From assembly GCA_002748665.1 (NCBI GenBank), contig PDTB01000023.1:18435-82434 (forward strand): DNA of 64,000 nt, given 5' to 3'. Shown in pieces: positions 60,058 to 64,000 of the stretch. This stretch comes from Dethiosulfovibrio peptidovorans (lineage in GTDB: Bacteria > Synergistota > Synergistia > Synergistales > Dethiosulfovibrionaceae). A program made the translations under genes and the position numbers. Position 1 is the first letter of the stretch. Every line of letters starts with the position of its first letter. The notes beneath the pieces are model-generated. The model saw only the letters and a program-made list of their open reading frames with translations, searched no databases and was not told the origin of the DNA.

Positions 60058-61041
60058 ATGAGTTGTTCGAGGAAAAACGTTCTGTCGTTCGCCCTGTTTG
60101 CTTTGTTTGTCATGATGGCTATCTGTGCCCAGGCTGCTCCCAGGGTGATTAAGATAGGTCACACAGGAACTAAGGAACACCATTACCAGATGTACCTTGA
60201 AACCTGGACTAAGAACGTCTCGGAAGCGACCGATGGTCGATACACGTTCGAGATATATCCTTCCGACCTTTATGGAAAGCCCAACCAGCTTATTGAGGGT
60301 TGTCAGCTCGGTACTTCCAACATGGTTCTTGCGACAGGTTCTCTCCTGACCTCCTACAGCCCGAAGATCGGTGTCCTCAACTTGCCGTTTCTCTTCAAGG
60401 ACTCCAAGGAAGCTCATGATGTACTGAACGGCCCTATTGGAGCTGAGTTCGAGGAGAGCTTGGCAAAACGTAACCTGATTGTTCTCGGCTGGTGGGAGAA
60501 TGGTATGCGTCATCTTTTCCCCGCCACGCCCGTCAACAAAATGGAGGAGTTACAAGGTATGAAGTTGCGGGTGGTGAACTCCGCCGAGATGATCGACACG
60601 ATCAACGCTTTCGGAGCCAGCGCTGTGCCCATGGGCTTTAACGAGGTGTACTCCGCCTGGCAGCTCAAAACGATTGATGGCTGCGAGGGAACCATCACCC
60701 ACATGCTGACCCAGAAGTATTATGAACTGACGAAAACCGCTGCTCTCCTGTGGTATATGCATGTTCCGAACCCCTTGATTATCTCTAAACAGCTTTGGTG
60801 CTCAATCCCGAAGGCCGATCAGGCTATCTTTATCAAAGAGGCCCGCAAGATGAGCGATTTCTCGTTTGACTACCAACGTAAGATGGACGAGAAGGAGATC
60901 AAAAAATGTGAAGAACTGGGTGTCGTCTTCACTCGTCCCGATCGTGAGCCTTTCGTCAAGGCTGTCGAGCCGGTCTACGAGAAATACCGTCCAAAATACG
61001 GCGAGATGATCGACAAAATCCACGCTGTCACGGGGAAATAA
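60058..61041 (+). CDS. dctP: TRAP transporter substrate-binding protein DctP
   Basis: Periplasmic solute receptor of a TRAP transporter, usually for organic acids. The 327-residue protein has a signal peptide (LSFALFALFVMMAICAQAA) and the DctP-family blocks GHTGTKEHHYQMYLETW, YPSDLYGKPNQLIEGCQLGTSNM (parts) and KLRVVNSAEMI with the Arg that typically clamps a carboxylate. SAWQLKTIDGCEG and the C-terminal helix are also typical. The ligand is not readable. GAAGGAGGTC before the ATG at 60058. A strong hairpin terminator follows, before the membrane genes. Confidence 0.95.
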   Translation: MSCSRKNVLSFALFALFVMMAICAQAAPRVIKIGHTGTKEHHYQMYLETWTKNVSEATDGRYTFEIYPSDLYGKPNQLIEGCQLGTSNMVLATGSLLTSYSPKIGVLNLPFLFKDSKEAHDVLNGPIGAEFEESLAKRNLIVLGWWENGMRHLFPATPVNKMEELQGMKLRVVNSAEMIDTINAFGASAVPMGFNEVYSAWQLKTIDGCEGTITHMLTQKYYELTKTAALLWYMHVPNPLIISKQLWCSIPKADQAIFIKEARKMSDFSFDYQRKMDEKEIKKCEELGVVFTRPDREPFVKAVEPVYEKYRPKYGEMIDKIHAVTGK

Positions 61042-61056
61042 GCGAGTCCTTTACTG

Positions 61057-61107
61057 ACGCCCGACACCGCCTTGGGCAGAGACCCAAGGCGGTGTCGGGC
61101 GTTTTTT
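61057..61107 (+). terminator. Strong intrinsic terminator between dctP and dctQ
   Basis: A perfect 20-base inverted repeat (61057-61076 with 61083-61102; arm begins ACGCCCGACACC), loop CAGAGA, followed by a T run. It lies between dctP and dctQ and should cut most transcripts after dctP, leaving excess binding protein over membrane subunits. Confidence 0.95.
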
Positions 61108-61144
61108 CGGTATGTTGCCCAAATTTAAAATGGAGGTTCGACAT

Positions 61145-61645
61145 ATGCTTCACCTGCTGAAACGCATGAACGACGGGATTGCCCGGGTGTTGCAAGGGTT
61201 GTTGGTTTTGCTGATGGGGTCCATGTCGGCGATTATCTTCATCCAGGTTATCTACCGTTATCTCCTGAGGTCTCCTCTGTCCTGGTCCGAGGAGCTCTCG
61301 CGCTATCTTTTTTCGAGTATTATCTTCTTCGGGGCTGTTTTGCTTTATAGAGAGTCGAAACATATCAATATGTCCATTGTGGTGGATTCAATTAAAAATA
61401 CGTTTGTACGTCAGAGTATTATCATCATCGCACATCTGTTCTCCGTATTTTTCCTGGTCGTTATGCTCTGGTATTCATTCCCCATGGCGCTCCAGATCCT
61501 GGAATTTGAGGTGGCCTCGCCGTCCATGGAGTGGCTGAAGATGGGGCATGTTTTTCTTATCGTCCCCGTAGCAAGCCTCATATCGTTTTCCATGATGCTG
61601 GAGGTCGTTGGCGATTCACTTATAAAGCTGAAGGGGGCAAAATAG
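61145..61645 (+). CDS. dctQ: TRAP transporter small membrane subunit DctQ
   Basis: A 166-residue four-span membrane protein. The family block RYLLRSPLSWSEELSRYLF follows the first span, and FFGAVLLYRESKHINM the second. ATG at 61145 after TGGAGGT; longer in-frame starts lie in the terminator hairpin tail. Confidence 0.92.
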   Translation: MLHLLKRMNDGIARVLQGLLVLLMGSMSAIIFIQVIYRYLLRSPLSWSEELSRYLFSSIIFFGAVLLYRESKHINMSIVVDSIKNTFVRQSIIIIAHLFSVFFLVVMLWYSFPMALQILEFEVASPSMEWLKMGHVFLIVPVASLISFSMMLEVVGDSLIKLKGAK

Positions 61646-62920
61646 ATGGGAATCCTGATGCTGCTGTTTTTTGTCGCGTTCCTCGTCATTGGGGTCCCCA
61701 TCGCCGTTGCGCTGGGGCTCACCTGTATCTTTTCCGTGCTCGTCACGGGGGCGTTTGACCTCCAGGTCTTAATTCAGAAGACTTTCAACGCTGCAAATTC
61801 GTTCTCGTTAATGGCTATCCCCTTTTTTATCCTGGCCGGTAATATCATGGCCTCTGGTGGTGTCTCTCGTCGTCTTGTCAACCTCGCTGGAGCGATCTTC
61901 GGTCGACTTAACGGTGGCCTGGCGCTTGTCGCCACTCTTGCGTCCACATTTTTTGGCGCTGTTTCGGGCTCGGCGCCTGCGACGACAGCTGCTATCGGTG
62001 GCGTTATGATCGAGCCCATGGTGGAGAAGAACTACGATAAAAATTTTGCAGGTGCGGTGGTTGCTGCATCAGGAACCATAGGTCTCATCATCCCGCCGAG
62101 CCTCACCATGGTGCTGTACGGTGTCAGCACGGGAGTCTCGATAGGCGATCTCTTTCTGGCAGGGATCATCCCCGGTATTATCTTTTCCATGGCTCTGATG
62201 GTCATTGAATACGTCATCTCCGTAAAACGAGGGTATAAGGGTGAAGAACGAGCTTCTCTGGCGACGGTGGGCAAGAAATTTCGGGAGGCTGTGTTTGCGA
62301 TCTTCATGCCGGTTATCATTCTGGGTGGTATCTATGCGGGTATTTTTACTCCCACTGAATCGGCAGCAGTCGCGGTGGTCTATGGCCTTATTGTGGGTGT
62401 ATTCATCCATAAGGAGCTGACTCTGCGATCTATCCCGTCCCTTATTCTCAAGTCTGCTAAGTCAACAGCTCTTGTGATGTATTTGATGGTTACCGCTGAG
62501 ATCATCAGTTACGTTTTGGTGAGTGAGCAGATTCCTCAGAATATCGCTGCGGGAATCTTGGGTGTCTCCAATAACGCTATCGTTGTGCAGCTTTTCATGG
62601 TACTGATTCTGATGGTTGCGGGGACATTTCTGAACAACTCTGCCGCCATGGTTCTTTTGGCGCCGATCTTTTATCCCATCATAGTCAGTTTAGGAATCGA
62701 TCCTCTGTTCTTTGGCATTATCATGGTCATCTCCCTGGCCATAGGACATAATACCCCTCCCGTGGGGCTCTGCCTTTTCATCGCCTGCGATATAGGTCAC
62801 CTGAAATTTGAGGAGTTGATTCGCGAGATTGCGCCGTTGGTTGCGACCATGGTCGTGACCTTGCTTTTTCTGAATTTCTTTCCAAAGATTATTCTCTTTT
62901 TGCCGAACGCTTTGCGGTGA
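61646..62920 (+). CDS. dctM: TRAP transporter large membrane subunit DctM
   Basis: A 424-residue membrane protein with about twelve spans and DctM blocks SLMAIPFFILAGNIMASGGVSRRL (parts), FFGAVSGSAPATTAAIG, GLIIPPSLTMVLYG and IGHNTPPVGLCLF. It forms the sodium-coupled path with DctQ, taking ligand from DctP. It starts directly after the dctQ stop, and a gene-free region follows. Confidence 0.96.
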   Translation: MGILMLLFFVAFLVIGVPIAVALGLTCIFSVLVTGAFDLQVLIQKTFNAANSFSLMAIPFFILAGNIMASGGVSRRLVNLAGAIFGRLNGGLALVATLASTFFGAVSGSAPATTAAIGGVMIEPMVEKNYDKNFAGAVVAASGTIGLIIPPSLTMVLYGVSTGVSIGDLFLAGIIPGIIFSMALMVIEYVISVKRGYKGEERASLATVGKKFREAVFAIFMPVIILGGIYAGIFTPTESAAVAVVYGLIVGVFIHKELTLRSIPSLILKSAKSTALVMYLMVTAEIISYVLVSEQIPQNIAAGILGVSNNAIVVQLFMVLILMVAGTFLNNSAAMVLLAPIFYPIIVSLGIDPLFFGIIMVISLAIGHNTPPVGLCLFIACDIGHLKFEELIREIAPLVATMVVTLLFLNFFPKIILFLPNALR

Positions 62921-62933
62921 CGTAAATAAAGCT

Positions 62934-62979
62934 AAAAAATACGGCGTATCCTTTGGCCTTGAGACAGGGATACGCCGTA
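62934..62979 (-). terminator. Minus-strand intrinsic terminator, source transcript unknown
   Basis: A perfect 12-base stem (TACGGCGTATCC, 62940-62951, with GGATACGCCGTA, 62968-62979). On the minus strand it is followed by TTTTTT, the standard terminator layout. On the plus strand the T run is missing, so it would serve dctM only weakly. Confidence 0.75.
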
Positions 62980-63402
62980 ACTATGGTGACATATAAAATG
63001 CCTCGGTCTGGAGATGTTGTTCAACCTCTTGCTTGTGCCAACGTAAACCCCTTCCCAAATGTTCCATACGCTTTATAATTTTATTTTTTTAAATAGTTAT
63101 GTGTAGTGATGTAATTCATTTCAGGGTATAGTCTTGTTTCTATGATATACTACCTGACATGGTTTGATAAGTATAAACATGACCGAGTTGTTGAGAGAAG
63201 AAGTGGGGGAATATGCTTTAGATAAAATTTTTGTCGTTGAATTGAGTTCTTGGTGTAAAGGGTAGAATATATGGAGCCCTTGGTGATAAAACTATGAAAA
63301 ATAAGGTGGCTATTTGTTTTTGCCTTGCCTCCTTTTTTATGATTTTTTAAATAAAAAGAAAAAAAGATCCCCTGTTGTTCTGAATAAATATTTTAGTTTG
63401 AA

Positions 63403-63422
63403 GTAAGGTAAGGTAAAGTAAA
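63403..63422 (+). repeat. Four tandem pentamers (GTAAG/GTAAA) before the receptor gene
   Basis: GTAAG, GTAAG, GTAAA, GTAAA in tandem end directly at the ribosome-binding site GAGGTG of the next gene. Changes in copy number would alter spacing upstream of translation initiation. Confidence 0.85.
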
Positions 63423-63434
63423 GAGGTGTTGTAT

Positions 63435-64000
63435 ATGACTATGCGGGGAAAGTTCGTCTCAATGGTTCTTGCTGTGCTAATAGTTGTTCTGGTGATGGTC
63501 GGGGTGACCTATTTCAGGTCGAAAAATCTTCTAAGTGCTCAAATTAAACAGTTCGCTCACGAAGAAATTCAAAAAGCAACTCAGATCCTTCAGAGCTATG
63601 TGACAGTTGCAGAGAATATCGTTGAAAACGGTAATAGCCTGATCCAGTTAGCCTGGGTCAGTGAGGCGACTAGAAACGTAGAAACGATACGAAAAGCCAT
63701 GGAGGTTATGACCAATCAGAATAAAAAACACGGAGTTCTGACCGCCTACTTTGGTTTTGAATCAGATGGTTCTGCTGCTGCTGGGGCCGGGATTCAACCC
63801 GATAAAGACTATGATGCTCGAACGAAACCGTGGTATAAGAAAGCTAAGAAGGCCGCTGGCCGTGTCGTTATTCAGGATGCCTATATCGATCCCTGGACGG
63901 GTAAACTCGTCTATACCCTGGCTCGATCTGTGACAGATTCGGAGGGGAACTTTATAGGAGTCGTCGCTGCTGATGTTGATCTCGAATCTATCGGTAATTT
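63435..64000 (+). CDS. Methyl-accepting chemotaxis protein with dCACHE sensor (3' end outside window)
   Basis: The first 188 residues of a chemoreceptor. A membrane span lies near residues 9-27, followed by an extracytoplasmic dCACHE_1 sensor. Its ligand-site pattern is close to the amino-acid-binding one: Tyr126-Asp-Ala-Arg-Thr-Lys131-Pro-Trp133-Tyr134 and an Asp in GVVAADVDL. The Arg usual before Pro-Trp is Lys here. The methylation and signalling parts lie beyond the window, so receptor type (rather than, say, a diguanylate cyclase or kinase with the same sensor) is inferred. ATG after AAGAGGTG. Confidence 0.75.
   Translation, partial: MTMRGKFVSMVLAVLIVVLVMVGVTYFRSKNLLSAQIKQFAHEEIQKATQILQSYVTVAENIVENGNSLIQLAWVSEATRNVETIRKAMEVMTNQNKKHGVLTAYFGFESDGSAAAGAGIQPDKDYDARTKPWYKKAKKAAGRVVIQDAYIDPWTGKLVYTLARSVTDSEGNFIGVVAADVDLESIGN

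Larger units (their letters stand above)
62921..63434. other. 514-base AT-rich region without a supported gene
   Basis: Besides the minus-strand terminator it holds a weak TAGAAT -10-like site (63263-63268), a very short frame (63294-63347) that looks like a signal peptide but ends after 17 codons, a T-rich hairpin near 63306-63342, and a run of four pentamer repeats (63403-63422) before the receptor gene. Confidence 0.7.

Noticed and set aside
63306-63342. Hairpin with T run as a terminator for dctM
   Set aside because: The stem has a mismatch and the distance from dctM is about 390 bases, so the link is too weak to list as a terminator.
63294-63347. A 17-codon frame that looks like a signal peptide start
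   Set aside because: Hydrophobic and headed by Met-Lys-Asn-Lys, but it stops at once. It could be a remnant of a lipoprotein gene or chance. Too short to call a gene.

Overview
This window looks like the chromosome of a motile, anaerobic member of the Synergistota, an amino-acid-fermenting lineage with Firmicutes-like gene order. That placement is an inference. It rests on a near-continuous flagellar/chemotaxis block in Bacillus-like order (codY, flgB, flgC ... sigD), a threonine-type HslV, TRAP and amino-acid-type chemoreceptor genes at the right end, and frequent GTG/TTG starts. No rRNA, tRNA, CRISPR array, prophage or insertion sequence with a transposase was seen.

Layout. Bases 1-8122 carry rnhB (cut by the window edge), a FliK-like gene and a FlhB-tail-like gene (the ylqG/ylqH pair of Bacillus), yraN, comM, dprA, and a PEP synthase with its regulatory kinase/phosphorylase. 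A terminator and a good sigma-70-type promoter then open the block topA-trmFO-xerC-hslV-hslU-codY-flgB-flgC (8195-16438). A short cassette (lytic transglycosylase, htpG, small OB-fold-like protein; 16491-19531) splits flgBC from the rest of the flagellar genes.

Bases 19534-52191 form one long plus-strand flagellar/chemotaxis region: fliE F G H I J, a lytic transglycosylase, a MotE-like gene, fliK, flgD, flgE, flbD, motA, motB, fliL, fliM, fliY, cheY, fliO P Q R, flhB, flhA, flhF, flhG, a PilZ protein, cheB, cheA, cheC, cheD, a sigma-28 gene, fapA and three genes I do not recognise. Most genes overlap or nearly touch, which suggests translational coupling. Together they encode the basal body, export gate, hook, stator, switch, adaptation enzymes and the flagellar sigma factor. 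cheW, cheR and flagellin are not in the window.

Bases 52261-53870 hold an S1-domain protein, a DUF501 protein and a DJ-1/PfpI protein. On the minus strand lie a 56-residue two-cluster ferredoxin and, from 59619 down to 54302, an apparent vitamin B1 uptake operon. It has a promoter, a TPP riboswitch, a ThiT-like S component, a ThiXYZ-like ABC transporter and ThiW, and is followed by lspA and a threonine synthase gene. A 272-base imperfect inverted-repeat element separates this from a plus-strand TRAP transporter (dctP, strong internal terminator, dctQ, dctM). The window ends inside a dCACHE chemoreceptor gene.

The points most worth a second look are the NPTT in place of NPTH in FlhB, the extra FliK-like/FlhB-tail-like pair, a FliY without visible phosphatase residues beside an intact CheC, the three unknown genes after fapA, the inverted-repeat element with a nearby solo end, and a minus-strand terminator with no visible gene feeding it.
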